DNA from: Halobacillus salinarum
GTDB taxonomy: Bacteria; Bacillota; Bacilli; Bacillales; Halobacillaceae
Direction of reading: 5' to 3'
DNA: 64,000 bases
NCBI RefSeq assembly: GCF_022919095.1
Contig: NZ_CP095073.1
Span: forward strand, 1,736,001-1,800,000
In this document: positions 25,522-36,167 of the stretch, piece after piece
How positions within the stretch are numbered: the first letter of the stretch is position 1
Layout of the letters: every line of letters begins with the position of its first letter
Made by a program: the position numbers and the translations under genes
Notes under the pieces: generated by a model
Told to the model about the DNA's origin: nothing
What the model saw: the letters and a program-made list of their open reading frames with translations, nothing else
Databases searched by the model: none

Positions 25522-25947
25522 TTACAGCAAAGACCCGAGTGCCTCCACAATTTCCATAAAAGACGCCTGATCGCCAAATTGATAAGCCACTTTTCCTTTG
25601 GTGTCAATGATGACTGTAGTGGGGACCCCCTGACAGTTGTATAAATCGTAGATCTCTCTTCCGCGGTCTGCTATAGCAGGCTGTGTAATGAATTTTTCCG
25701 CAAAATCAACCGCTTCTTCAGTAGATCGTTCTCTACCCGAAACGTTGATTGTCAGCATTTTTACCTGGTCATGATCCATTGCTTGGAAAAGCTGTTCTTT
25801 TTTTGGCATATCTCTTCCACTGTCAGGGCACCAAGACGCCCAAAAGGTAATGAGAATGACTTTACCAATGTCTATTTGCAACTCATAATTCTCTCTAGAA
25901 TTTAAGTAAGGCAATTTAAATAAAGGAGCGTTTGTCACTTTTTTCAC
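25522..25947 (-). CDS. TlpA/ResA-like thioredoxin-fold protein with a degenerate active site
   Basis: A 141-residue cytosolic protein with a thioredoxin fold of the TlpA/ResA type: ILITFWASWCPDSGRDMPKKEQ near residues 31-52, a GVPTTVIID cis-proline loop and the GKVAYQFGDQ strand. The active-site motif is WCPDS: Cys40 is present but the second cysteine is Ser43, so a monothiol or peroxiredoxin-like reaction is more likely than disulfide exchange. There is no signal peptide or membrane anchor. Convergent with yusD, with only three bases between stops. Confidence 0.8.
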   Translation of the reverse strand: MKKVTNAPLFKLPYLNSRENYELQIDIGKVILITFWASWCPDSGRDMPKKEQLFQAMDHDQVKMLTINVSGRERSTEEAVDFAEKFITQPAIADRGREIYDLYNCQGVPTTVIIDTKGKVAYQFGDQASFMEIVEALGSLL

Positions 25948-25960
25948 CTCTGTTAAAACT

Positions 25961-25989
25961 TTGACTGCTGTATCCTACCATGCTAACAT
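25961..25989 (+). promoter_or_regulatory. Probable promoter of the first SAM riboswitch leader
   Basis: TTGACT and TAACAT are separated by 17 bases, about 25 bases before the first S-box. Confidence 0.4.
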
Positions 25990-26013
25990 AATGGTGAACG
26001 AATAAGGAATATC

Positions 26014-26110
26014 TCACTTATCAACTGAGACGGAAAGTCTGCCCTGTGATACCAAGCAACCGGGTATCCAGCGTGGTTTTGGTGAATCCAGCAAAACTAT
26101 AGATATGTGA
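26014..26110 (+). promoter_or_regulatory. Divergent SAM-I (S-box) riboswitch, first copy
   Basis: The closing stem is TCACTTATC with GATATGTGA (one mismatch). Inside lie ACGGAAAGTCTGCCCTGTGATACC, AGCAACC and GGTGAATCCAGC, which line up with the S-box core order, but several consensus positions are changed. The usual GGTGCCAATTCC stretch is shortened and altered. Probably a decayed or altered-specificity copy. Confidence 0.6.
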
Positions 26111-26125
26111 ATTGCGCCCGACCTT

Positions 26126-26150
26126 CTCTTCCATTGTGAAGAGTTTTTTT
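26126..26150 (+). terminator. Terminator of the first S-box leader
   Basis: CTCTTC pairs with GAAGAG around CATTGT and is followed by seven T. Confidence 0.75.
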
Positions 26151-26164
26151 ATTGCTATTATTTG

Positions 26165-26194
26165 TTGACATTTGTCTAATTGAAGTGCTACAAT
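26165..26194 (+). promoter_or_regulatory. Sigma-A promoter of metNPQ
   Basis: Consensus TTGACA and TACAAT with an 18-base spacer, just after the first leader terminator and before the second S-box. Confidence 0.7.
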
Positions 26195-26247
26195 CCATTT
26201 TGTGCTTCTTAATTCATTTAAAGTATTAATACATTAATTATATAAAT

Positions 26248-26357
26248 CTCTTATCGAGAGAGGCGGAGGGACTGGCCCTGTGATGCCCGGCAACCGTTGA
26301 GTAGGAATACTCAAAATGGTGCCAATTCCTGCAAAGCACAGCTTTGGCAGATGAGAG
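26248..26357 (+). promoter_or_regulatory. SAM-I (S-box) riboswitch upstream of metNPQ
   Basis: A canonical S-box: closing stem CTCTTATC with GATGAGAG, then GAGGCGGAGGGACTGGCCC, TGATGCCCGGCAACC, and GGTGCCAATTCCTGC. S-adenosylmethionine binding is expected to favour the following terminator and shut off methionine uptake. Confidence 0.95.
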
Positions 26358-26379
26358 AACAGTTAGTAGGTTATTTTTG

Positions 26380-26412
26380 CCTTTCTGTTCTCTTGAACAG
26401 AAAGGTTTTTTT
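26380..26412 (+). terminator. Riboswitch-controlled terminator before metN
   Basis: CCTTTCTGTTC pairs perfectly with GAACAGAAAGG around TCTT, followed by seven T. The upstream arm region is also used by the S-box antiterminator. Confidence 0.93.
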
Positions 26413-26427
26413 ATGGGGAGGATCATG

Positions 26428-27453
26428 ATGATTTCTATTAAAGATTTATCGAAGGTGTTTTATACACAGGATCAACCTGTGCGCGCCGTGGACCAAATGA
26501 GCTTAAACATTAACAAAGGTGAAATCTTCGGCGTGATCGGTTACAGCGGAGCTGGAAAAAGTACGTTCATCCGTTTGTTGAACCGTCTGGAGGACCCAAC
26601 CGGAGGAAGTGTGAAAATAGGAGATCAGGAAATGACTTCCTTGAGTAAGAACAGTCTCAGATTGGCTCGACAGGACATTGGAATGATTTTTCAACATTTT
26701 AATTTGCTGTGGTCCCGTACAGTCTACGACAATATCGCATTTCCTTTGGAAATAGCAGGGGCGAAGAAAGCAGATAGAGAGAAGCGCGTGAACGAACTCA
26801 TTGAGTTGGTGGGCTTATCCGGGAGAGGCAACTCTTATCCATCTCAGCTGAGCGGTGGACAAAAACAGCGGGTAGGTATTGCGAGAGCGTTAGCTAATAA
26901 TCCTAAAGTTCTCTTATGTGATGAAGCAACGTCTGCACTTGACCCTGAAACTACGGATTCCATACTAGACTTGCTCGTAGACATTAATCGAAAATTAGGA
27001 CTCACGATTGTATTAATTACCCATGAGATGCACGTGATAAGGAAAATATGCCACCAGGTTGCGGTAATGGACAGCGGACGTGTGGTCGAACAAGGAGATG
27101 TCCTCAATGTTTTCCTTCATCCGAAAGAAAAAGTGACAAAAAGATTTGTCGATCAAGTCATGGGGGATCCAGAACGAGAAAGCTCACTTCGACTCATTCA
27201 CGATACGTACCGGACGGGAAAAGTTGTCAGGCTTCATTTTGTCGGTGAGGACACGAATCAAGCTTTGATCAGCGAGGTTTCGCGAAAATTCCAGGTCGAT
27301 ATTAATATTCTTCACGGTAAAATTACTCAAACACAGCGAGGAGCCTACGGAACCTTGTTTGTGCAGTTTGAAGGAGAAGAAGAAGAGATTGAAATGGCCG
27401 TGAATTTTTGCCGCGAAACCTCAGTGGAAGTGGAGGTGAACCCGGATGTTTAA
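26428..27453 (+). CDS. metN: Methionine ABC transporter ATP-binding protein
   Basis: ATPase of the D/L-methionine importer. The 341 residues carry Walker A (GYSGAGKST, near 38-46), a Q-loop IFQHFNLLWSRT, signature LSGGQKQRVGIARAL near 139-153, Walker B VLLCDEATSALDPETT, and the C-terminal ACT-like regulatory domain (NIL) after residue 245, which binds methionine to give trans-inhibition. The second of two adjacent ATGs (26428) has the better distance to GGGGAGGA. First gene of metNPQ behind a SAM riboswitch; it overlaps metP by eight bases. Confidence 0.96.
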   Translation: MISIKDLSKVFYTQDQPVRAVDQMSLNINKGEIFGVIGYSGAGKSTFIRLLNRLEDPTGGSVKIGDQEMTSLSKNSLRLARQDIGMIFQHFNLLWSRTVYDNIAFPLEIAGAKKADREKRVNELIELVGLSGRGNSYPSQLSGGQKQRVGIARALANNPKVLLCDEATSALDPETTDSILDLLVDINRKLGLTIVLITHEMHVIRKICHQVAVMDSGRVVEQGDVLNVFLHPKEKVTKRFVDQVMGDPERESSLRLIHDTYRTGKVVRLHFVGEDTNQALISEVSRKFQVDINILHGKITQTQRGAYGTLFVQFEGEEEEIEMAVNFCRETSVEVEVNPDV

Positions 27454-28114
27454 GCAGTTATTTCCGAATGTGCGTATAGAAGACATGATTACGGCAACCA
27501 ATGAGACTTTGTATATGACAGTTATTTCTGTCGCAGGTACATTTATAATTGGTCTGTTCCTGGGTCTGTTACTTTATTTATCTGGACCAGGCGGCCTGTG
27601 GCAGAACAAAGTGCTGAATTGGATTACAGCATCCATCGTAAATGTTTTCCGGGCGATTCCTTTTATTATTCTCATCCTATTGCTGTTTCCGTTTACTGAT
27701 TTTCTTATCGGAACAATCCGGGGACCAAACGCAGCGCTTCCGGCATTAATTATTGGAGGAGCTCCTTTTTATGCCCGGTTGGTAGAAATCGCTTTGAAGG
27801 AAGTGGATAAAGGGGTTGTAGAAGCTGCTAAAGCAATGGGAGCAAAATACTCAACGATTGTATTCAAGGTCTTACTGCCTGAATCCATGCCTGCGCTCGT
27901 CTCGGGAATTACAGTCACCGCCATTGCGTTAGTCGGTTATACGGCTGTTGCCGGTGTAATAGGAGCAGGCGGGCTTGGGGATTTTGGATATTATTATGGT
28001 TTTCAGCGCAGTGATTTTGATGTTGTGCTGTTTTGTACCATTCTTATCGTACTAATTGTATTTATATTTCAATTTTTCGGGGATTTCATTTCGCGAAAAT
28101 TAGATAAAAGATAA
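27446..28114 (+). CDS. metP: Methionine ABC transporter permease
   Basis: Inner-membrane permease of the methionine importer, 222 residues with five hydrophobic helices. The coupling-helix motif EAAKAMGAKYSTIVFKVLLPES near residues 130-151 contacts the ATPase MetN. The VIGAGGLGDFGYYYGFQRSDFDV end is typical of MetI/MetP. The ATG lies inside the end of metN, so translation is coupled; metQ follows after 16 bases. Confidence 0.95.
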   Translation: MFKQLFPNVRIEDMITATNETLYMTVISVAGTFIIGLFLGLLLYLSGPGGLWQNKVLNWITASIVNVFRAIPFIILILLLFPFTDFLIGTIRGPNAALPALIIGGAPFYARLVEIALKEVDKGVVEAAKAMGAKYSTIVFKVLLPESMPALVSGITVTAIALVGYTAVAGVIGAGGLGDFGYYYGFQRSDFDVVLFCTILIVLIVFIFQFFGDFISRKLDKR

Positions 28115-28130
28115 AAAGGGAGAGTTGGAA

Positions 28131-28973
28131 ATGAAGAAATTATGGACAGGCTTATTAGCCGTAGCTTTTATTATCGTATTATCAGCTTGTGGAACATCAG
28201 AAAAGGATTCTGCAAACGGAGACACTAATGATAAGGAAATCACGGTAGGTGCAACGAGTGTTCCCCATGCAGAAGTACTTGAAAAGGCAAAACCTATCTT
28301 AAAGGAAAAAGGGATCACATTAAATATTGAGGAATATCAGGATTATATTTTACCAAACAAAGATCTTGATGAAGGACGTATAGATGCGAATTACTTTCAG
28401 CACATTCCTTATTTGAAAGCCCAGGAAAAAGAAAATGGGTACGACTTTGTGAACATGGGCGGCATTCATATTGAACCTATGGGGATCTACTCACAAAACA
28501 TTTCTTCCAAAGATGAGATAAAGGAAGGAACAACGGTCATTATGAGCCGTTCAGTCGCTGATCATGGACGGATTCTTTCCTTATTAGAAAGGGAAGGGCT
28601 CATTAAGCTTGACGAAAATGTGGATAAAGTGGATGCAACTGTAGATGATATCGTAAAAAACCCAAAAAAATTAAAATTTGATGCTGGTGTAGAAGCTGCA
28701 TTTCTTCCAGAAACTTATAAGCGCGAGGAAAATGCTTTAGTGGCGATTAATACGAACTATGCTATAGAAGCGGGATTAAATCCAAGTGAGGATGCTCTCA
28801 TTTTAGAAGGCTCCGATTCACCGTATGTAAATGTAATAGCTGCCCAAAGTAAAGACAAGGATTCAGAAGCCTTGAAGACTTTAGTTGACGTTTTGCACTC
28901 TGATAAGATTCAAAACTTTATTAAAGAGGAATATGATGGAGCGGTCGTCCCTGTTGATGGCGAATCAAAATAG
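28131..28973 (+). CDS. metQ: Methionine-binding lipoprotein
   Basis: Extracellular substrate-binding protein of the methionine importer, 280 residues. The signal peptide ends with LSAC (Cys20). Family segments follow: ITVGATSVPHAEVLE, NLEEYQDY-like (NIEEYQDYILPNKDL), DANYFQHIPYL and IYSQNI. I chose ATG at 28131 after GGGAG rather than the TTG two codons before it. Last gene of metNPQ, closed by a long terminator. Confidence 0.95.
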   Translation: MKKLWTGLLAVAFIIVLSACGTSEKDSANGDTNDKEITVGATSVPHAEVLEKAKPILKEKGITLNIEEYQDYILPNKDLDEGRIDANYFQHIPYLKAQEKENGYDFVNMGGIHIEPMGIYSQNISSKDEIKEGTTVIMSRSVADHGRILSLLEREGLIKLDENVDKVDATVDDIVKNPKKLKFDAGVEAAFLPETYKREENALVAINTNYAIEAGLNPSEDALILEGSDSPYVNVIAAQSKDKDSEALKTLVDVLHSDKIQNFIKEEYDGAVVPVDGESK

Positions 28974-28983
28974 CGGATAAAAT

Positions 28984-29024
28984 GCGTAACTGCGGTTTAT
29001 ACTAACCGCAGTTACGCTATTTTT
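28984..29024 (+). terminator. Terminator of metNPQ
   Basis: GCGTAACTGCGGTT pairs with AACCGCAGTTACGC, followed by a T-rich tail. Confidence 0.95.
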
Positions 29025-29042
29025 ATATGGGAGGTCATTTAA

Positions 29043-29405
29043 GTGGAAGAGCAAGTCAATTGGACAAAGATGTACCTGCAGGAATATAAAGAAGGAATGG
29101 GGCACTTTTCAGAACAACTTCCAGAAGTAGCACAGCAGTTCAGTCAATTTTCTGAAGCCTGTTTTAAAGCGGGAGAACTCACTAAAAAGCAGAAACAGCT
29201 GATGGCACTAGGAATCAGCATTGTAGCCTAGGACGAATATTGCATGGTTTACCATACGAAAGGGTGCGTAGATCAGGGTGCCTCAGAACAAGAAATATTA
29301 GAAGCATGCGGAGTAGCGGCTGCTTTTGGTGGAGGCGCAGCCTTGAGTCAGGCAGTCACTCTTGTTCAAGATGCGTATCAAGATTTGAAAGATTCAGTAC
29401 ATTAG
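29043..29405 (+). pseudogene. yurZ: YurZ-like carboxymuconolactone decarboxylase family protein with an in-frame stop
   Basis: About 120 codons of an AhpD/CMD-fold protein. The first 62 residues (from GTG with GGAGGT ahead) end at a TAG at 29229-29231 directly before [38 protein letters not shown], which contains the conserved C-x-x-x-H and GAS-x-x-E-I-x-E-A parts and stays in the same frame to a natural stop at 29403. CAG to TAG is the simplest change. Family members are peroxidase- or decarboxylase-like. The position before sufC matches yurZ of B. subtilis. Nonsense mutation or base error; I see no sign of stop-codon recoding. Confidence 0.82.
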
Positions 29406-29589
29406 CAATTATCCGTAAAAAGAAGCTATTTGGAAAAACTGTCTTTTTTAACCGCTTTCATTAAGATTTTTTACAATTCTGAACTCCAAACTCGTTTATA
29501 CCGGCTTTGGCCGGGGTAGTAAACCTGTGATAATATAAAAATTGTAAAAAATCTGAAAGGATTGATTCGTTATTAATGACGATCTGAAT

Positions 29590-29760
29590 TTGAATTATAC
29601 TGCTGAAATGGAAAAAGCAATGCATCAAGCTCACAATCTGAGCTTTGCCGAATACAGCAGGAAGTTGGACACACGACTAGAGGTCGAACAAAGACGCCAG
29701 CGGGAATTCGAACAGAGTCAGAAAATGGTTGAAGACATGGACCGTCAGCTTCATAGATAA
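29590..29760 (+). CDS. Small coiled-coil hypothetical protein
   Basis: A 56-residue, strongly charged helical protein (EMEKAMHQAHNLSFAEYSRKL, then RLEVEQRRQREFEQSQKM) that I do not recognise. The reading frame is open from 29566. The start is uncertain: TTG at 29590 has no ribosome site, while GAAAGGA at 29555-29561 fits a start near ATT 29572; a lost base near 29579 could also link an ATG at 29576 to this frame. A hairpin terminator follows directly, which supports a real gene. Confidence 0.45.
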   Translation: MNYTAEMEKAMHQAHNLSFAEYSRKLDTRLEVEQRRQREFEQSQKMVEDMDRQLHR

Positions 29761-29769
29761 TGCTTTACC

Positions 29770-29799
29770 AATCAGGTGACTTTAGTCGCCTGATTTTTT
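29770..29799 (+). terminator. Terminator before the suf operon
   Basis: ATCAGGTGACT pairs with AGTCGCCTGAT (one G-U pair), two-base loop plus flanks, six T. Confidence 0.85.
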
Positions 29800-29999
29800 C
29801 TTGTATAATGACGGAAGAGCTTGTTATCATAATAGTTCACTCATTCTTTCGTAAGCTTGTCGAGCGGTGTCGAAACAACCGAAAAAAGTTGATAACAGTT
29901 TCTAAATGATATAAGATTGTAATGAGAATAAATTGAGAATGGTTTTTGATATCAATCAACGAGCCCTTTCAATAATAATAGATACTGGAGGTTTTACTT

Positions 30000-30785
30000 A
30001 TGGCAGGATCAACTCTAGAAATCAAAGATCTTCACGTGGAAATAGAAGGTCAGGAAATTTTAAAAGGTGTAAATCTAACCATCAATGGCGGTGAATTTCA
30101 CGCAGTTATGGGACCGAACGGAACAGGAAAATCCACCCTTGCTTCTGCAATTATGGGTCACCCTAAATTTGAAGTAACAAAAGGTGAAGTGCTGCTTGAT
30201 GGAGAAAACGTCCTTGAGATGGAAGTCGACGAGCGAGCACAGGCTGGCCTTTTCTTAGCGATGCAGTATCCTAGTGAAATCAGCGGCGTTACAAACTCAG
30301 ATTTCCTACGTTCTTCCATTAATGCTCAACGTGAGGAAGGCGATGAAATTTCCTTAATGAAGTTCATTAAAGAAATGGATGAGAAAATGGATACGCTTGA
30401 AATGGATAAAAACATGGCTCAGCGTTATCTAAATGAAGGTTTCTCCGGCGGTGAGAAAAAACGTAATGAAATTCTTCAACTGATGATGATTCAACCGGCA
30501 ATTGCCATTTTAGACGAAATTGATTCCGGTCTTGACATCGATGCACTTAAAGTAGTAGCAAAAGGTATTAACCAAATGCGTGATGACAAGTTTGGCTGCC
30601 TGATTATTACACACTATCAACGCCTCCTAAATTACATTACTCCAGACAAGGTACACGTTATGATGCAAGGCCGAGTGGTTAAGTCCGGCGGTCCTGAACT
30701 TTCTCAGCGTCTTGAGGAGGAAGGCTACGACTGGATCAAGCAGGAACTTGGCATCGAAGACGAAACCATTGGCCAAAAAGCTTAA
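30000..30785 (+). CDS. sufC: Fe-S cluster assembly ATPase SufC
   Basis: ABC-type ATPase of the SufBCD scaffold complex, cytosolic, 261 residues. Walker A is MGPNGTGKSTLAS near residues 36-47, the signature is FSGGEKKRNEILQL near 146-159, and Walker B is IAILDEIDSGLDIDAL near 166-181. ATP binding drives a rearrangement in SufBCD during cluster assembly. First gene of sufCDSUB, the essential Fe-S system of Bacillaceae. TGGAGG ribosome site. Confidence 0.97.
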   Translation: MAGSTLEIKDLHVEIEGQEILKGVNLTINGGEFHAVMGPNGTGKSTLASAIMGHPKFEVTKGEVLLDGENVLEMEVDERAQAGLFLAMQYPSEISGVTNSDFLRSSINAQREEGDEISLMKFIKEMDEKMDTLEMDKNMAQRYLNEGFSGGEKKRNEILQLMMIQPAIAILDEIDSGLDIDALKVVAKGINQMRDDKFGCLIITHYQRLLNYITPDKVHVMMQGRVVKSGGPELSQRLEEEGYDWIKQELGIEDETIGQKA

Positions 30786-30804
30786 TCACGATAGGAGGGA
30801 TACC

Positions 30805-33765
<2,961 letters not shown>

Positions 33766-33797
33766 GGGCTTGCAATACCAAAAGGAGGTATTTAATC

Positions 33798-35195
33798 ATG
33801 GCTAAAAAAGCGCCAGAAGTAGGGGAATACCAATATGGTTTTCACGAAAAGGACATTTCCATCTTTCGTACCCAAAGAGGATTAACGAAAGAGGTTGTTG
33901 CACAAATCTCTAATTATAAAGAAGAGCCGCAATGGATGCTTGATTTCCGTTTGAAGTCCCTTGAGCAGTTTTATAAAATGCCTATGCCTCAATGGGGCGG
34001 AGACTTGTCTGAACTTGATTTTGACGATATCACTTATTATGTTAAACCGTCAGAGCGTTCAGAACGTTCCTGGGATGAAGTTCCGGAAGAAATTAAAAAC
34101 ACATTCGACCGCTTAGGTATCCCTGAAGCAGAACAGAAATATTTAGCTGGTGTTTCTGCTCAGTACGAATCTGAAGTCGTTTATCACAATATGCAGGAAG
34201 ACCTTGAAAATATGGGAGTCGTGTTTAAAGATACCGATTCCGCTCTGAAAGAAAATGAAGATCTTTTCAGAGAGTACTTCGGTAAAGTTATCCCGCCATC
34301 TGATAACAAGTTTTCAGCTTTAAACTCTGCAGTCTGGTCGGGCGGCTCATTCATTTATGTACCGAAAGGACAAAAAGTGGATACTCCGCTTCAAGCATAC
34401 TTCCGTATTAACTCTGAAAACATGGGACAATTTGAACGTACGTTGATCATTGTCGATGAAGGGGCATCTGTCCACTATGTAGAAGGGTGTACAGCCCCCA
34501 CTTATTCATCCAGCTCTCTCCACAGTGCTGTCGTTGAAATCTTTGTAAAAGATAATGCCTACTGCCGTTATACGACAATCCAGAACTGGGCGAACAACGT
34601 GTATAACCTGGTTACTAAACGTGCAGTGGCAGATAAAAATGCTACGATGGAATGGGTGGATGGAAACCTTGGTTCCAAGCTTACAATGAAGTATCCATCT
34701 GTACTTCTTAAAGGAGAAGGAGCACGAGGCATGACGCTGTCCATTGCCCTTGCCGGCAAAGGACAGCACCAGGATGCCGGAGCTAAAATGCACCATATTG
34801 CTCCTAATACTTCTTCGACGATCGTCTCCAAATCGATTTCCAAACATGGCGGAAAAGTCACATACCGTGGTATTGTGCAATTTGGACGAAAAGCCGAAGG
34901 AGCCCGTTCCAACGTGGAATGCGATACGCTGATTATGGATAATCAATCCACTTCAGATACAATTCCGTACAACGAGATTATGAATGAAAACATTTCGCTT
35001 GAACATGAAGCAAAAGTTTCCAAAGTCTCAGAAGAACAGCTCTTCTATCTTATGAGCCGTGGAATTTCTGAAGAGGAAGCGACAGAAATGATCGTCATGG
35101 GCTTTATCGAACCATTTACGAAAGAACTTCCAATGGAATATGCGGTAGAAATGAACCGTTTGATCAAATTCGAAATGGAAGGTTCTATTGGTTAA
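33798..35195 (+). CDS. sufB: Fe-S cluster assembly scaffold SufB
   Basis: Main scaffold of the SufBCD complex, on which the cluster is built; 465 residues. Segments [28 protein letters not shown] (with the conserved cysteine near residue 234), [21 protein letters not shown] and [23 protein letters not shown] near 363-385 are characteristic; the cysteine in VECDTL is the proposed cluster ligand. ATG at 33798 follows AAAGGAGGT. Last gene of the suf operon. Confidence 0.97.
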   Translation: MAKKAPEVGEYQYGFHEKDISIFRTQRGLTKEVVAQISNYKEEPQWMLDFRLKSLEQFYKMPMPQWGGDLSELDFDDITYYVKPSERSERSWDEVPEEIKNTFDRLGIPEAEQKYLAGVSAQYESEVVYHNMQEDLENMGVVFKDTDSALKENEDLFREYFGKVIPPSDNKFSALNSAVWSGGSFIYVPKGQKVDTPLQAYFRINSENMGQFERTLIIVDEGASVHYVEGCTAPTYSSSSLHSAVVEIFVKDNAYCRYTTIQNWANNVYNLVTKRAVADKNATMEWVDGNLGSKLTMKYPSVLLKGEGARGMTLSIALAGKGQHQDAGAKMHHIAPNTSSTIVSKSISKHGGKVTYRGIVQFGRKAEGARSNVECDTLIMDNQSTSDTIPYNEIMNENISLEHEAKVSKVSEEQLFYLMSRGISEEEATEMIVMGFIEPFTKELPMEYAVEMNRLIKFEMEGSIG

Positions 35196-35211
35196 TAACT
35201 CAATAATTATT

Positions 35212-35240
35212 CCGCACAGATTTCTGTGCGGTTTTTTTTA
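35212..35240 (+). terminator. Terminator of the suf operon
   Basis: CCGCACAGA pairs with TCTGTGCGG, followed by eight T. Confidence 0.95.
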
Positions 35241-35337
35241 TGTAAAAATTACGTGACGGAACAGGTTCGGTGGATGTTTTCGTCATAGAAAACGTGATAG
35301 TATAATAATATCTTATTAAGGCAAAGGAATGCTTCCT

Positions 35338-36153
35338 ATGTTTATATTATTGTTTGTCATTGGTTTTATTACGGCGCTAGTTGGCAGTATCGCCGGTTTA
35401 GGTGGAGGAGTTATCTTAGTTCCCTCCTTACTCTTTCTTGGAGATCACTTCTCTGCTTTTGATTGGGTCACGCCTCAATCAATCGTAGGGATATCATTGG
35501 TGGTCATGATTTTTACAGGGTTGTCTTCCACTATTTCATATATCCGCCATCAGCGCGTTGATAAAAAAATCGGCTGGCTGTTATTAATGGGGAGTGTGCC
35601 CGGGGGAATTCTTGGATCATGGCTTAATCAATTTTTTAAAACGGATTTATTTTCCTTACTATTTGGCGCAGTCATGATTTTGGTGTCTTTACTTTTCTTT
35701 CTCCCAAGGAATAATAACAGGGAGAATGAAAACTCTAAAAAGGGTATTAAAAGGGTGAAAGAGATCAATGGGGTCACTCATAACTATCATATGCCGCTTG
35801 GAACAGGCATCACCCTTGCTTTTATTGTAGGTTTGCTTTCAGGGCTGCTGGGGATCGGCGGAGGCTCGCTCATGGTACCCGCCATGATTCTGCTCTTCGG
35901 GTTTCCAGCTCATATTGCAACTGCCACTTCTATGTTTATGATATTTTTCGCGAGTATATCAAGCTCTGCCACTCACATTGTGCTTGGGCACGTAGAGTGG
36001 GTGCATACGATCTTTTTTATTCCAGGAGCTTACTTTGGAGGAACAGCAGGAGCCTGGTTGAACCGTAAATTAAATGGACAAGCTGTCGAATGGTTTTTAC
36101 GAATACTGCTCATTTTAATAGGAGTAAGGCTTATATGGGAAGGGATTGGATAG
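35338..36153 (+). CDS. yunE: TauE/SafE-family sulfite exporter-like permease (YunE-like)
   Basis: A 271-residue membrane protein with about eight helices arranged in two halves, each starting with a glycine-rich motif: GSIAGLGGGVILVP near the N terminus and GLLSGLLGIGGGSLMVPAMILLFGFP near residue 170. This duplicated motif defines the TauE/SafE (DUF81) family of anion or organosulfur exporters; substrates are mostly unknown. I prefer ATG at 35338 because AAGGA is ten bases before it. It lies 14 bases before the yunD-like gene. Confidence 0.85.
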   Translation: MFILLFVIGFITALVGSIAGLGGGVILVPSLLFLGDHFSAFDWVTPQSIVGISLVVMIFTGLSSTISYIRHQRVDKKIGWLLLMGSVPGGILGSWLNQFFKTDLFSLLFGAVMILVSLLFFLPRNNNRENENSKKGIKRVKEINGVTHNYHMPLGTGITLAFIVGLLSGLLGIGGGSLMVPAMILLFGFPAHIATATSMFMIFFASISSSATHIVLGHVEWVHTIFFIPGAYFGGTAGAWLNRKLNGQAVEWFLRILLILIGVRLIWEGIG

Positions 36154-36167
36154 GAGACTGATGGATC

